Positions 27,828 through 36,942 of a stretch of DNA of 59,362 bases are shown in pieces. The position numbers were made by a program, and so were the translations under genes. The notes beneath the pieces are model-generated. The model saw only the letters and a program-made list of their open reading frames with translations, made no database searches and was not told where the DNA came from. The number at the start of each line of letters is the position of its first letter. Position 1 is the stretch's first letter. This stretch comes from Azospirillum brasilense (GTDB lineage Bacteria; Pseudomonadota; Alphaproteobacteria; Azospirillales; Azospirillaceae), in NCBI RefSeq assembly GCF_003349955.1, contig NZ_QLKQ01000048.1, forward strand, positions 1-59,362. The letters are read 5' to 3'.

Positions 27828-28532
27828 TCAGGCGTAGAGCAACCACTGCCGCAGCAGGGCGGTGACCGCCTGGGGCCGCTCCATGGCCGACAGGTGGCCG
27901 CAATCCTCGATCAGGGCGAGGCGGGCGCCGGGGATGCCCTCGGCGATCTCCTCGTGCAGCGCGGGGGGCGTGATGGCGTCCTGCCGCCCGCACAGCACCA
28001 GCGTCGGGCAGGCGATGCTCCCAAGGCCGGGCCGGCTGTCCGGACGGTTCATGATGGCGGTCTGCTGGCGCGCGTAGCCGTCCGGCCCGACCCGTTGCGC
28101 CTGGGCCTGCACCGAGTCGACGAGAGCGGCTTCGCCCGTCCGGTCGGGATGGACGAGGCGCGGCATCCCGGCGGCCACCACCTGCCGCAGCCGCCCCTGC
28201 CCGACCAGCCGCACGGCGTCCTGGCGCGTCGCCGTCTGCTCCGGCGTGTCCGGGCGGGCGCTGGTGTCGAGCAGGGCGAGCTTCGCCACCCGCTCCGGCG
28301 CCTGCCGCAGAATCTCGAAAGCGACGTACCCGCCCATCGACAGGCCGGCGAGGGCGAACCGCCCGGGCGCGCCCGCCAGCACGGCGGCAGCGAGGGCGCC
28401 CACGGAGTCATGACCGGTCAGATCGCCGACGGTCGGATCCGCCACATCGGCGAGATGGTTGGTCTGGTGTTCCCACAGCGCCGCGTCCAGCGGCATGCCG
28501 GGCAGCAGGATCAGGGGAATCCGGTCGCTCAT
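27828..28532 (-). CDS. Alpha/beta-fold hydrolase
   Basis: A 234-aa alpha/beta hydrolase. Nucleophile elbow GLSMGG with Ser65, oxyanion region LLPGMPLDAALW, acid in CGRQDAIT and histidine in EDCGHLSAMERP complete the triad. The compact lid resembles 3-oxoadipate enol-lactonase and BioH-type esterases, but no pathway partner is adjacent, so the substrate is unknown. It follows the isochorismatase-family gene by 20 bases on the same strand and is probably co-transcribed with it. Confidence 0.85.
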   Translation of the reverse strand: MSDRIPLILLPGMPLDAALWEHQTNHLADVADPTVGDLTGHDSVGALAAAVLAGAPGRFALAGLSMGGYVAFEILRQAPERVAKLALLDTSARPDTPEQTATRQDAVRLVGQGRLRQVVAAGMPRLVHPDRTGEAALVDSVQAQAQRVGPDGYARQQTAIMNRPDSRPGLGSIACPTLVLCGRQDAITPPALHEEIAEGIPGARLALIEDCGHLSAMERPQAVTALLRQWLLYA

Positions 28533-28552
28533 TCCTTGTCCTTCCCGAAAAG

Positions 28553-29095
28553 TCAGCGGATCAGGTCCAGCACCGCCTTGAAGGCGGGGATGTCAGAACG
28601 CTCCATCCACTCGAACAGAACCATCTCCGTGCTGACGATGGTCGCCCCGGCGGCTCGCATGCGGGCGATGCCAAGCTCCGCGTTGAGGGGCGTGCGCGAC
28701 GACACGGCGTCGGCCACCAGCACCACCTCGAACCCCAGATAGACCAGCGACAGCGCCGTCTGCATCACGCAGACATGGGCCTCCGACCCGCACAGAACGA
28801 CCTGCCGGCGGCCGAGCCGATCCAGCCGATCCAGGAAGGCCGGCTCCCGCGCGGCGGAGAAGCTGATCTTCTCCACCACCCCGTCCGGCGGCAGCAGGGC
28901 GCGCAGGGAGGCGGCGGTCGGGCCGAGGCCCTTGGGATACTGCTCGGTGGCGAAGGCGGGCACGCCGAGCAGCGCGGCGCCCTTCAACAGCGTCGCGGCG
29001 TTGCGCTCCACCCGCGCGGACTCGGCGATCGACGGCATCAGCTTTTCCTGGATATCGACCACCACCAGGACGGAACTTGCGGAGGACAGGTGCAT
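28553..29095 (-). CDS. Isochorismatase-family cysteine hydrolase
   Basis: A 180-aa member of the isochorismatase-like hydrolases (YcaC/nicotinamidase fold). The triad is visible: Asp14 in VVVDIQEKL, Lys76 in VVEKISFSA and Cys109 in CGSEAHVCV. The family hydrolyses amides or vinyl ethers; the substrate is not evident. It is divergent from the rhlE-like helicase gene and co-directional with the alpha/beta hydrolase. Confidence 0.85.
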   Translation of the reverse strand: MHLSSASSVLVVVDIQEKLMPSIAESARVERNAATLLKGAALLGVPAFATEQYPKGLGPTAASLRALLPPDGVVEKISFSAAREPAFLDRLDRLGRRQVVLCGSEAHVCVMQTALSLVYLGFEVVLVADAVSSRTPLNAELGIARMRAAGATIVSTEMVLFEWMERSDIPAFKAVLDLIR

Positions 29096-29278
29096 CGGAG
29101 GGCTGCCTTTTTTCTTGGTCCGGTCCGGGCGGGGACGAGGCCGAAACCGGCCTTTCCGCCGCCGCGGACCCCGGAATTCCGCGGTTTTCGCGGCCTTTTC
29201 ACAGCCTAGCCGAGCGGGCGCGGATCGCCAAGCGGCCCATCCGGAGCCGCGCGATGCGCGATTTCATCACAAGGTCTA

Positions 29279-29306
29279 TTGACAGCGCCCTTTGACTTCA
29301 TATTCT
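29279..29306 (+). promoter_or_regulatory. Sigma-70-type promoter of the DEAD-box helicase gene
   Basis: A perfect TTGACA at 29279-29284 and TATTCT at 29301-29306 are 16 bases apart. Transcription would start near 29313, leaving about 60 bases of leader before the ATG at 29372. Confidence 0.55.
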
Positions 29307-29371
29307 GCCGCACCATCTACTCGTCGGGCCGTATCGGCACGATTTTCGCACTCCAGACAGAAACAGGTTGG

Positions 29372-30937
29372 ATGCTCTTTTCGGAACTTGGGCTTGGACC
29401 TGACGTCCTGCGGGCAATCGAGGACAAAGGTTACACCCAGCCGACGCCAATTCAGGAACAGGCCATTCCCTGGGTCCTGCAAGGCCGCGACGTGCTCGGC
29501 TGCGCGCAAACCGGCACCGGGAAGACGGCCAGCTTCACCTTGCCGATGATCAGCATTCTGGCGTCGGGCCGGGCCCGGGCGCGCATGCCCCGGTCGCTCA
29601 TCCTGGAGCCGACTCGCGAGCTGGCGGCCCAGGTCGCCGAGAGCTTCGAGACCTACGGCAAGCACCACAAGCTCAGCATGGCGCTCCTGATCGGCGGCGA
29701 AACCTTCACCGAGCAGGTGAAGCGGCTGGACCGCGGGGTGGACGTTCTGATCGCGACGCCGGGCCGTCTGATCGACCTGTTCGAGCGCGGCAACATCATG
29801 CTCAACGACATCAAGGTCTTCGTCATCGACGAGGCGGACCGGATGCTCGACATGGGCTTCATCCCGGACATCGAGCGGATCGTCAGCAAGCTGCCCAAGC
29901 TGCGGCAGACGCTGTTCTTCTCCGCGACCATGCCGCCGGAGATCCGCCGCCTGGCCGACGCCTTCCTGTCGAACCCGAAGGAAGTGACCGTCGCCCCGCC
30001 GGCCTCGCCGTCGGAGACGGTGACCCAGGCCATGGTGCTGGTGCACGAGGAGGACAAGCGCAAGGCGCTGCGCCACCTGCTGCGCACCGAGGACGTCAAG
30101 AACGCCTTCATCTTCTGCAACCGCAAGCGCGACGTCGCCATCCTGCAGAAGTCGCTGGAGAGCCACGGCTTCAACGCCGGCGCGCTGCACGGCGACATGG
30201 TGCAGTCGAAGCGGATGGAGACGCTGGAGGCCTTCAAGAAGGGCGAGATCACGCTGCTCGTCTGCTCCGACGTGGCGGCGCGTGGCCTGGACGTTCAGGG
30301 GCTCAGCCACGTCTTCAATTTCGACGTGCCGATCAGCGCCGAAGACTATGTCCACCGCATCGGACGCACCGGCCGGGCCGGTCGCTCGGGACGCGCCTTC
30401 ACGCTCGCCAGCCCGCTGGACGGCAAGCAGGTGTCGGCCATTGGTCGTCTCATCAAGCGGGAGATTCCGTTGATCGCCATTGACGGCCTCGAGTCGGCCG
30501 AGTTCCTCAGCGAGGACGAGGCGCGCCGTGGCCGCAGCCGTGGCCGTGGCAAGGACAAGGAGCGCGGCGACCGCGCGCCGCGCGAGCAGCGCGCCGAGCG
30601 CCCGGACCGCGAGGAGCGGGCGCCCCGCGAGGAGCGTCAACCGCGCGAGGAACGGCCAAGCCGCGAGGAGCGCCCGGTCCGCGAAGAGCGTCAGCCCCGT
30701 GAGGAGCGCCAGCCTCGTGAGGAGCGTCAGCCGCGCGAATCGCTGGCCGCCGCCGAGAGCCGCCGCCAGCAGGAGCCGCGTCGCGATCGTGACCGCGATC
30801 GCCGCCGCCGCCGCGACGAGGACGAGGACGACACACCGGTGATCGGCTTCGGCGATCACATGCCGGCCTTCATGCTCCGCTCCGCGCGGCGCCCCGCCCC
30901 GGCCGAGTCCGCCGAGCAATCCTCGCAGGAGGGCTGA
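29372..30937 (+). CDS. DEAD-box RNA helicase, RhlE type
   Basis: ATP-dependent RNA helicase, 521 aa. Q-motif (FSELGLGPDVLRAI then YTQPTPIQ), motif I AQTGTGKT, motif II DEAD in VIDEADRMLDMGF, motif III SAT, motif VI HRIGRTGRAGR. Core 1-370. After about residue 385 comes a highly charged Arg/Glu tail with about eight six-residue PREERQ-like repeats and an Arg-rich end, typical of RNA-binding tails in RhlE/CsdA helicases involved in ribosome assembly and cold response. The ATG at 29372 gives MLFSELGL; an upstream in-frame start would overlap the promoter. Confidence 0.93.
   Translation: MLFSELGLGPDVLRAIEDKGYTQPTPIQEQAIPWVLQGRDVLGCAQTGTGKTASFTLPMISILASGRARARMPRSLILEPTRELAAQVAESFETYGKHHKLSMALLIGGETFTEQVKRLDRGVDVLIATPGRLIDLFERGNIMLNDIKVFVIDEADRMLDMGFIPDIERIVSKLPKLRQTLFFSATMPPEIRRLADAFLSNPKEVTVAPPASPSETVTQAMVLVHEEDKRKALRHLLRTEDVKNAFIFCNRKRDVAILQKSLESHGFNAGALHGDMVQSKRMETLEAFKKGEITLLVCSDVAARGLDVQGLSHVFNFDVPISAEDYVHRIGRTGRAGRSGRAFTLASPLDGKQVSAIGRLIKREIPLIAIDGLESAEFLSEDEARRGRSRGRGKDKERGDRAPREQRAERPDREERAPREERQPREERPSREERPVREERQPREERQPREERQPRESLAAAESRRQQEPRRDRDRDRRRRRDEDEDDTPVIGFGDHMPAFMLRSARRPAPAESAEQSSQEG
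30606..30738 (+). repeat. In-gene 18-bp repeats encoding PREERQ units
   Basis: About eight near-identical 18-base units encode (P/S/V)REER(Q/P/A) inside the helicase tail. Units differ mostly at third positions and one or two residues, so copy number may vary between strains. Confidence 0.8.
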
Positions 30938-30942
30938 CCGCC

Positions 30943-31185
30943 ATGCAGACCATCTTCGTCATGGTCAAGTGCGAGCTGGGCAAGGCCTACCAGGTGGCGG
31001 ATCAGGCCGTTCAGGACATCGAGCAGGTGTCGGAGGTCCACTCGATCTCCGGCCAGTACGACCTGCTGATGAAGTGCTATCTGCCCCAGGATCTGGACAT
31101 CGGCCGATTCGTGACCGAAAACATCCAGACCCTGACCGGGGTGCGCGACACCTTCACCCTCATCGCCTACAAGGCGTTCGCCTGA
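30943..31185 (+). CDS. Stand-alone RAM (Lrp/AsnC ligand-binding) domain protein
   Basis: An 80-aa protein consisting only of the RAM/ACT-like effector domain of Lrp/AsnC regulators (VSEVHSISGQYDLLMKCYL; LTGVRDTFTLIAYKAF). It has no helix-turn-helix. Such proteins form decamer-like rings that bind amino acids and may modulate other regulators. It starts five bases after the helicase stop, so it is in the same operon, which ends at the terminator at 31228. Confidence 0.88.
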   Translation: MQTIFVMVKCELGKAYQVADQAVQDIEQVSEVHSISGQYDLLMKCYLPQDLDIGRFVTENIQTLTGVRDTFTLIAYKAFA

Positions 31186-31227
31186 GGGTCGGAGAGCGGT
31201 CGGACGCCTCGGAAAAGGCTCGAACCA

Positions 31228-31262
31228 GGGACCGTCCGCCTGTCGCGGACGGTCCCTTTTTT
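31228..31262 (+). terminator. Rho-independent terminator of the helicase-RAM operon
   Basis: GGGACCGTCCGC (31228-31239) and GCGGACGGTCCC (31245-31256) form a perfect 12-bp stem with a five-base loop, followed by a run of T at 31257-31262. It is the clearest terminator in the window. Confidence 0.95.
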
Positions 31263-31356
31263 CATGATTCATCCGGTCGGCAACAGACGTCGGACAATTC
31301 GCGAGACAGGCCGCGAAACCGTTGACTTGGCCGGTTGGTTACCTCAAACGTTCCGC

Positions 31357-33762
31357 ATGTCCCAGCTCCCGTCCCGACATGCCCGGCGCGCCCGCGCCAC
31401 CAGCCCGAAGATGCACCGCCCGTTGGACCGCCGGTCGCTGGTCCTGCGATCCGGCATCGTCGCCCTGATGGCCGCCTGCGGCATCGTCCTGGCCGATCTG
31501 GCCGACGCGCAGCAGCCTCCCCCTCCGGCCGCGCCGGCGAACGCCGCGCCGCCCGCCGGGGCGGACCAGGGCGGACGGCTGGAGGTCGTCGTTCCATCGC
31601 CGGGACCATCCAACGGAAAGCCGCAGGACCCTCCGGTCCTTCTGGGAGCGGACACGGTCACCTTCGACGAGGCGAACAGCCTCGTGACGGCGTCGGGCAA
31701 CGTGGAGCTGTCGCAGGGCGCGCGGACGGTCCATGCCGACACGATCACCTACAACCAGAAGACCAAGGTGGTGATCGCCTCCGGCAACGTCCGTCTGGTC
31801 GAGCCTTCGGGCGACATCCTGTTTTCCAACTACGCGGAACTGACCGACGACATGCGCGACGCGTTCGTCGAGAACGTCCGCGTGCTGATGACCGACAACA
31901 GCCGCATGGCCGGCACCGAGGGCGAGCGGCGCGGCGGACGGCTGATCCGCCTGAACCGGGCCGTCTACAGCCCCTGCGACCTGTGCAAGTCCGATCCCAC
32001 CCGCGCCCCCGTCTGGCAGATCCGCGCGGCCCGCGTGGTGCAGGACAACGAGGAGCACGAGGTCCGCTATCGCGACGCCGTCATGGAAATGTTCGGCGTC
32101 CCCTTCTTCTACACCCCCTACCTGTCCCACCCCGATCCCACGGTGGACCGGCGCTCGGGCTTCCTCACGCCGAGCTTCCGGAACAATTCCGAACTCGGTT
32201 TCGGCGCCATCACCCACTATTACTGGGACATCGCACCGGATCAGGACGCCACCTTCGACTTCGGCGGCTACTCGAACCAGGGCCTGTTTCTGGGCGGCCA
32301 GTACCGCAAGCGCTTCGAGAACGGGCGGCTTCAGCTCGACGTGTCGGGCACGCAGGGCGAGATTCCCAACGGCACGCTGAAGGGCGCCGACGACCGGCGC
32401 TTGCGCGGGCACGCCTTCGCCAGCGGCCTTTTCGACATCGACGAAACGTGGCGCTGGGGCTTCAACCTGAAGCGGGCGAGCGACGAACTGTACCTGCGCC
32501 GCTACTTCAACATCCGTGACGAGGTTCTGACCAGCCGCGCCTTTGTCGAAGGCTTCAACGGGCGCAACTACGCGGCGGTCAACGCCTACAGCTTCCAGGA
32601 CCTGCGCTGGGGCAACACGGTGCAGGAGCCCTACGTTCTGCCCGAGGCGCGCTACAACGCCCTTGGCGAACCCGGCAGCCTGCTGGGCGGGCGCTGGTCG
32701 CTCGACAGCAGCCTGCTTGCCATCGCCCGGCCGGGCAGCGGCGGCCCGGACACCCAGCGCGTCGCCATGCAACCCGGTTGGCAGCGCGACATCTACTCCA
32801 ACCTCGGTTTCGTCACCACGATCGAGGGCAGCGTTCTGCTGGCCGGTTACACCGCCCAACGGTTCGATCCGAACGATCCGGCCAGCACCGGCAACGACAG
32901 CGTCCAGCGCCTGCGTTTCTTCCCGCAGGCCACGACCACGGTCCGCTATCCCTTCGTCCGCTATGGCGAGAACAACTTCCAGACCATCGAGCCCATCGGG
33001 CAGGTCAGCGTGTCGCCGAAGGTGGACAACAATCCGGCCTTCCCGAACGAGGACAGCCTCGACGTCGAGTTCGACGAGGTCAACCTGTTGATGCCCAACC
33101 GTTTCACCGGCATCGATCGTCTGGACGGCGGCCTGCGCGCCACCTATGGCCTGCGCACGACCTTTCAAGGCTACAAGACGGGGTCGGCAAGCCTGTTCGT
33201 CGGCCAGAGCTTCCGGGCCGACGATACGGAGAATTTCCGCGGCGGATCGGGTCTCGACAAGAAGTCGTCGGATTACGTCGGTCGCCTCGACCTGCGCCCG
33301 GCGGACTGGCTGGACGTGAATTACGGCTTCCGCATCGATCACGACACGCTGAAGCCGCGCCGCCATTCGGTCAACGCCTCGGCCGGCGTGCCGCTGCTGC
33401 GCGTTTCCGGCACCTACACTTATGTCGACCAGACGGAAAACCCCTACGTCGTCGAGCGGAACGAGGTGGAGCAGGCGGGCATCTCGGTGTCGTCGCAATT
33501 CTCGGACCATTGGTCGATCGGCGTGTCCCATTCCCAGGCTTTCCGCCCCGATGCGGGACCGCGCTCCAGCACCGGCATCCTCCGCTATCAGGACGAATGC
33601 CTGATCTTCGAAACCATCGCCCAGCGCGACTACACCGTCATTCAGAACGGCGAGCAGGAAGGGAACACCATCTTTTTCCGCTTCGTGTTCAAGAATGTGG
33701 GCGAGTTCCGCACGCCGGGCATCAGCGCCGGCTTCCTTGGTCCGTCCGGAGCCGGCAACTGA
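31357..33762 (+). CDS. lptD: LPS-assembly protein LptD
   Basis: Outer-membrane barrel that inserts lipopolysaccharide, with LptE. 801 aa from the ATG at 31357; an ATG at 31411 is a good alternative because the signal peptide (about MHRPLDRRSLVLRSGIVALM onward, cleavage near LADAQQ) follows it. The N-terminal OstA-type beta-jellyroll (about 95-200: LVTASGNVELSQGARTVHAD) is followed by the large C-terminal barrel with alternating strands. Cysteines in SPCDLCKSD and YQDECLIF could form disulfides. A start at 31264 is rejected since it lies within the preceding terminator. Confidence 0.92.
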   Translation: MSQLPSRHARRARATSPKMHRPLDRRSLVLRSGIVALMAACGIVLADLADAQQPPPPAAPANAAPPAGADQGGRLEVVVPSPGPSNGKPQDPPVLLGADTVTFDEANSLVTASGNVELSQGARTVHADTITYNQKTKVVIASGNVRLVEPSGDILFSNYAELTDDMRDAFVENVRVLMTDNSRMAGTEGERRGGRLIRLNRAVYSPCDLCKSDPTRAPVWQIRAARVVQDNEEHEVRYRDAVMEMFGVPFFYTPYLSHPDPTVDRRSGFLTPSFRNNSELGFGAITHYYWDIAPDQDATFDFGGYSNQGLFLGGQYRKRFENGRLQLDVSGTQGEIPNGTLKGADDRRLRGHAFASGLFDIDETWRWGFNLKRASDELYLRRYFNIRDEVLTSRAFVEGFNGRNYAAVNAYSFQDLRWGNTVQEPYVLPEARYNALGEPGSLLGGRWSLDSSLLAIARPGSGGPDTQRVAMQPGWQRDIYSNLGFVTTIEGSVLLAGYTAQRFDPNDPASTGNDSVQRLRFFPQATTTVRYPFVRYGENNFQTIEPIGQVSVSPKVDNNPAFPNEDSLDVEFDEVNLLMPNRFTGIDRLDGGLRATYGLRTTFQGYKTGSASLFVGQSFRADDTENFRGGSGLDKKSSDYVGRLDLRPADWLDVNYGFRIDHDTLKPRRHSVNASAGVPLLRVSGTYTYVDQTENPYVVERNEVEQAGISVSSQFSDHWSIGVSHSQAFRPDAGPRSSTGILRYQDECLIFETIAQRDYTVIQNGEQEGNTIFFRFVFKNVGEFRTPGISAGFLGPSGAGN

Positions 33763-33858
33763 CCGGAGGCGGCGCCTCCGGCCAAGGTCAAGGGGTTGCA
33801 TCGGGCGGCCGATCTGGGTAGCCATAGCCCCCTCCTCTTCCGCTCGGGTTTGCTGCAC

Positions 33859-34584
33859 ATGGCCTTGGGACGCTACGACTACGAACGCCGTTATCGCCGC
33901 CGCTTCTGGGCCGGCTTCGCGAAGTTCGGCCTGTTCGCCGCCGTTCTCCTCGGCGTTGGTCTGTTCGCCTACCAGATGGGCATCGAGCAGTTGAAGGGCC
34001 GCGACGTCACGCTGCGGGAGGAGATTTCCACCCTGTCGCGCCAGAAGGCGGAGCTCGAGCTGCTCGCCAGCCAGATGCAGCACGCCGCCCGCACGGCGGA
34101 GGCCCGCGCCGGGGAGTTGGAGGCGCGGCTTCAGCGCGAGGTTCCCTCGGGCGATCTCGCGCGGCTGACCGGGCTGGTGTCGGAGCGGCTGAAGGGCGGC
34201 ATGGACCCCAACCGCCTCGCCTTCGTGATCGCCCAGGTCCAGGCGGTGCGCAACTGCCAGCCGGCGGAAACCAAACGCTTCGCCCTGGCCACCCCGCTTC
34301 TGAAATCGGGGAACCGCAGCACCAGCTTCAACAACGGCGCGGTGACCGTCAGCGGCGAGGGCCAGTCCTCGCGCAACGCCCAGGGCAACGCGGAGAGCTG
34401 GTTCGATCCGGCCCAGCCGGTGACCATCAAGATTGCCGGCATGGGCGGCAAGGAGACCGTCGCCAAGGGCGTCCTGCCTTTGCATCAGACGGTGGTGATC
34501 GACAACACCGAGTACCGTTTCACCTTCGCGCCCGGCGCCCGCTCCTTCGTGGACGTGACCGCCGACCGCTGCCCCTTTCCTTAA
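33859..34584 (+). CDS. Bitopic coiled-coil membrane protein, unknown function
   Basis: A 241-aa protein: a basic cytoplasmic start (MALGRYDYERRYRRRF), one membrane segment (about 18-40, FGLFAAVLLGVGLFAYQMGI), a coiled coil (about 48-95, EEISTLSRQKAELELLASQM), then a beta-rich domain outside. I do not recognise a named family; the plan resembles conserved Rhodospirillales inner-membrane proteins. It lies 96 bases after lptD on the same strand, and its stop overlaps the convergent glycosyltransferase stop by four bases. Confidence 0.75.
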   Translation: MALGRYDYERRYRRRFWAGFAKFGLFAAVLLGVGLFAYQMGIEQLKGRDVTLREEISTLSRQKAELELLASQMQHAARTAEARAGELEARLQREVPSGDLARLTGLVSERLKGGMDPNRLAFVIAQVQAVRNCQPAETKRFALATPLLKSGNRSTSFNNGAVTVSGEGQSSRNAQGNAESWFDPAQPVTIKIAGMGGKETVAKGVLPLHQTVVIDNTEYRFTFAPGARSFVDVTADRCPFP

Positions 34585-36593
34585 TCCTCGTCAGGGACCA
34601 TGAAGGGGCGGGGTGGCTTGCCCGCGATGTGGATGTCCCACATCGTCGCATAGGCGCGCTCCAGGGCGCGGGCCAAGCGGTCGGTGTCGAACAGCGGCGC
34701 ACGCCTCCCCTCAGCCATGAGGCGCGCTTTCAGCCGGGCGGTTCCGCCCGGATCGCCAGCCAGTCGCAACGCCGCGGCTTCATAATCGGCAAGTGACCGC
34801 ACGGCCAGTTCGGGCAGCCCGGCGGCCCGCAGCAGGCTCGTCCCGACGCGGGACGCGAAGCCCTCCCCCATCACCGTCAGCACCGGCACGCCCGCCCACA
34901 GCGCGTCGCTGGCCGTGGTGTGGGCGCCGACCGGTGTGGTGTCGAGGAAGAGGTCGGCCAGACGGTAGCGCGCCAGATGCTCCGCCGGGGGGCGCCGGGG
35001 AGCGAAGACCAGCCGGTCGGCCGCCACTCCCCGGCGGACGGCCTCCCGCCGCAGGGCCGCGCTCGCCTCCGGATGGCTGTCGAGCAGCCACAGCACGCTG
35101 CCCGGCACCGCGCGCAGCAGGCGGCACCACAGGTCGAACAGGCCCGGCGTGATCTTGTAGGCGGCGTTGAAGCAGCAGAAGACCACGCCCTGCTCCGGCA
35201 GGCCGCAGGCCGCACGGGACGGGGTCGGACCGATCGGCCGGCTTCGGTCGTTGGGCTGGTAGCAGACCGGAAGCTGAACGATCCGCTCGGCGTAGAAAGG
35301 CTGGTGATCGAACGGGGTGACCAGCGGGTCGCCGATCACGTAATCGATGAAGCCGGCGCCCATCGTCCCCGGATAGCCCAGCCATTGCGCCTGCACCGGG
35401 GCGGGCCGATGGGCGGCGATCTCCGGCCGGGCCTGCTGGGTATAGCCCTTGAGGTCCACCAGGATGTCCACCCCGTCCGCCCGGATGCGCGCCGCGGCGT
35501 CGGCGTGGGAGTGGGCGGCGAGGTCCACGAAACGGTCGAAGGCGGCGGTCAGCCGGCGCCGCATCGGGCCACCGTCGTCAGGGCCATAGCTGTAGCCGAC
35601 AACCTCGACCCGCTTCCGGCCATGACGCTCGATCAGCTCCGCGATGAGGGCGGCGGTGGCGTGCTCGTGATAGTCGGCGGACAGATAACCGATGCGCAAC
35701 CGGCCGCGCGGGCCGGAGTCGCGGCGGGCGGGCATGGCGGCGATGCCCTGCGTTCGCCAATCCGCGTAACTGCGGGCGCAGGCCAGTTCCGCCGCCGGGC
35801 CGGCGCCCTCGCCGAGGAAGATCCAGGGATGGACCTGCCGCGTCGCGCCGCCGCGCACCAGGGCGGCCAATTGCGCCGAGCGCTCCGCCAGCCCGTCCCA
35901 GCGGCAGAGGTGCCGCATCTGCTGGACGAGTTGGGCAAGCACGCCGCCCGCGTCGGGCAGGCCAAGCGCCAGGGCGCGCCTGAAGGCCGGGAGGCTGTCC
36001 GCCAGACGCCCCCCCTCCTTGACCACCAGCCCGAGATTGGCGTGGGCCTCGGCCAGATCGGGGCGCAGCGCCAGGGCGTTGCGGTAACAGCCGGCGGCGG
36101 CGTCCACCCGCCCCAACGCCTGCACCACCGCGCCGAGGTTGAGCCAGCCGGGAACCAGGGTGGGGTCGAGCGACACGGCACGGCGCAACGCCGTCTCCGC
36201 CGCCTCCCGGCGCCCCAGCGCACGCAGCAGGACGCCCTGGTTGCAGGGGGCCGGGGCGAAGCGCGGCATCAGCCGCGCGGCCTCGCCGTAGGCTGCCGCC
36301 GCCTCCGCGGTACGGCCCTGCGCCTGGAGCGTCAGACCCAGATTGAAATGGTTGCCGCCGAAATCCGGCAGCCAGGACAGGGCGGCACGATGATGCGCCT
36401 CGGCTTCGGCCACCCGTCCCTGCCGCCGCAACGCCTCGCCGAAGGCGGAACGGGCCACCGCCTCCTCCGGCGTGCCGGGCTCGCCCAGCGCGTCGAGCGC
36501 GCCGAACAGCCCGGCCAGCGCCGTGGAATCGCCGGGCGCGGCGGCCAGGGACGCGCGGTACGCCCCGATCCGGGCGCGGAGGTCGGCGGTCAT
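34581..36593 (-). CDS. TPR-containing O-GlcNAc transferase-like (SPINDLY) glycosyltransferase
   Basis: A 670-aa protein with TPR repeats (about 60-220; AAAAYGEAARLMPRFAPAPCNQG, AAGCYRNALALRPDLAEAH) followed by an OGT/SPINDLY-type catalytic domain of GT41 (about 300-650): RIGYLSADYHEHA, DILVDLKGYTQQARPEI, VQAQWLGYPGTMGAGFIDY, FCCFNAAYKITPGLFDLW, and DTTPVGAHTTASDALWAGVP. It transfers a sugar from a nucleotide sugar to protein Ser/Thr; bacterial targets include flagellin and autotransporters, but none is evident here. The ATG at 36593 is used. It is 13 bases downstream of the ydbL-like gene. Confidence 0.88.
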   Translation of the reverse strand: MTADLRARIGAYRASLAAAPGDSTALAGLFGALDALGEPGTPEEAVARSAFGEALRRQGRVAEAEAHHRAALSWLPDFGGNHFNLGLTLQAQGRTAEAAAAYGEAARLMPRFAPAPCNQGVLLRALGRREAAETALRRAVSLDPTLVPGWLNLGAVVQALGRVDAAAGCYRNALALRPDLAEAHANLGLVVKEGGRLADSLPAFRRALALGLPDAGGVLAQLVQQMRHLCRWDGLAERSAQLAALVRGGATRQVHPWIFLGEGAGPAAELACARSYADWRTQGIAAMPARRDSGPRGRLRIGYLSADYHEHATAALIAELIERHGRKRVEVVGYSYGPDDGGPMRRRLTAAFDRFVDLAAHSHADAAARIRADGVDILVDLKGYTQQARPEIAAHRPAPVQAQWLGYPGTMGAGFIDYVIGDPLVTPFDHQPFYAERIVQLPVCYQPNDRSRPIGPTPSRAACGLPEQGVVFCCFNAAYKITPGLFDLWCRLLRAVPGSVLWLLDSHPEASAALRREAVRRGVAADRLVFAPRRPPAEHLARYRLADLFLDTTPVGAHTTASDALWAGVPVLTVMGEGFASRVGTSLLRAAGLPELAVRSLADYEAAALRLAGDPGGTARLKARLMAEGRRAPLFDTDRLARALERAYATMWDIHIAGKPPRPFMVPDED

Positions 36594-36606
36594 CGGCGCC
36601 GGTGGC

Positions 36607-36942
36607 TTACTTGCGGACCCAGCGCCCACCCGACAGCACATACTGGCCGGCGGGAGTCCGCTCGATCAGCTGCTTTCCGGCCAGGGCCTGGACCTGATCC
36701 ACCGAGGTGCCGTTGCTTCCCGCGATCTCGCGGTAGCGGGCGATGCGCTGGGCGTTGACCTGTTCGGCGAGCTGGGCCGCGGCGGCCGGCGCGCCGGGGA
36801 CCGCCCCGACCAGCCCGTCCGGCCGTTCGCCGATCTGCCCGGCGGCCTTGGCGGCGCCCAGGGCGTCCTGGGCCGGCGCCATCGCCGGAGCCGACAGGGC
36901 GAGCGCCAGGACCAGCCCGGCGGCGGCAAACATGCGCTTCAT
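36607..36942 (-). CDS. ydbL: YdbL family periplasmic protein (DUF1318)
   Basis: A 111-aa exported protein. A signal peptide (1-25, MKRMFAAAGLVLALALSAPAM, cleavage near APAQ) precedes a domain with NAQRIARYREIAGSNGTSVDQVQALAG and GQYVLSGGRWVRK, the DUF1318/YdbL signature. It lies with ynbE and ydbH in the same order as in enterobacteria. The ATG at 36942 overlaps the ynbE stop by four bases. Confidence 0.9.
   Translation of the reverse strand: MKRMFAAAGLVLALALSAPAMAPAQDALGAAKAAGQIGERPDGLVGAVPGAPAAAAQLAEQVNAQRIARYREIAGSNGTSVDQVQALAGKQLIERTPAGQYVLSGGRWVRK

Noticed and set aside
30606..30738. CRISPR-like repeats
   Set aside because: The 18-base units are contiguous, in frame and encode a repetitive protein tail; there are no unique spacers.
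31264..31356. An earlier ATG for lptD at 31264
   Set aside because: It directly abuts the T-run of the preceding terminator, and the extra residues lack signal-peptide character.
31339..34485. A 1048-codon minus-strand open frame antisense to lptD and the bitopic protein
   Set aside because: A shadow frame; lptD on the plus strand explains the region.
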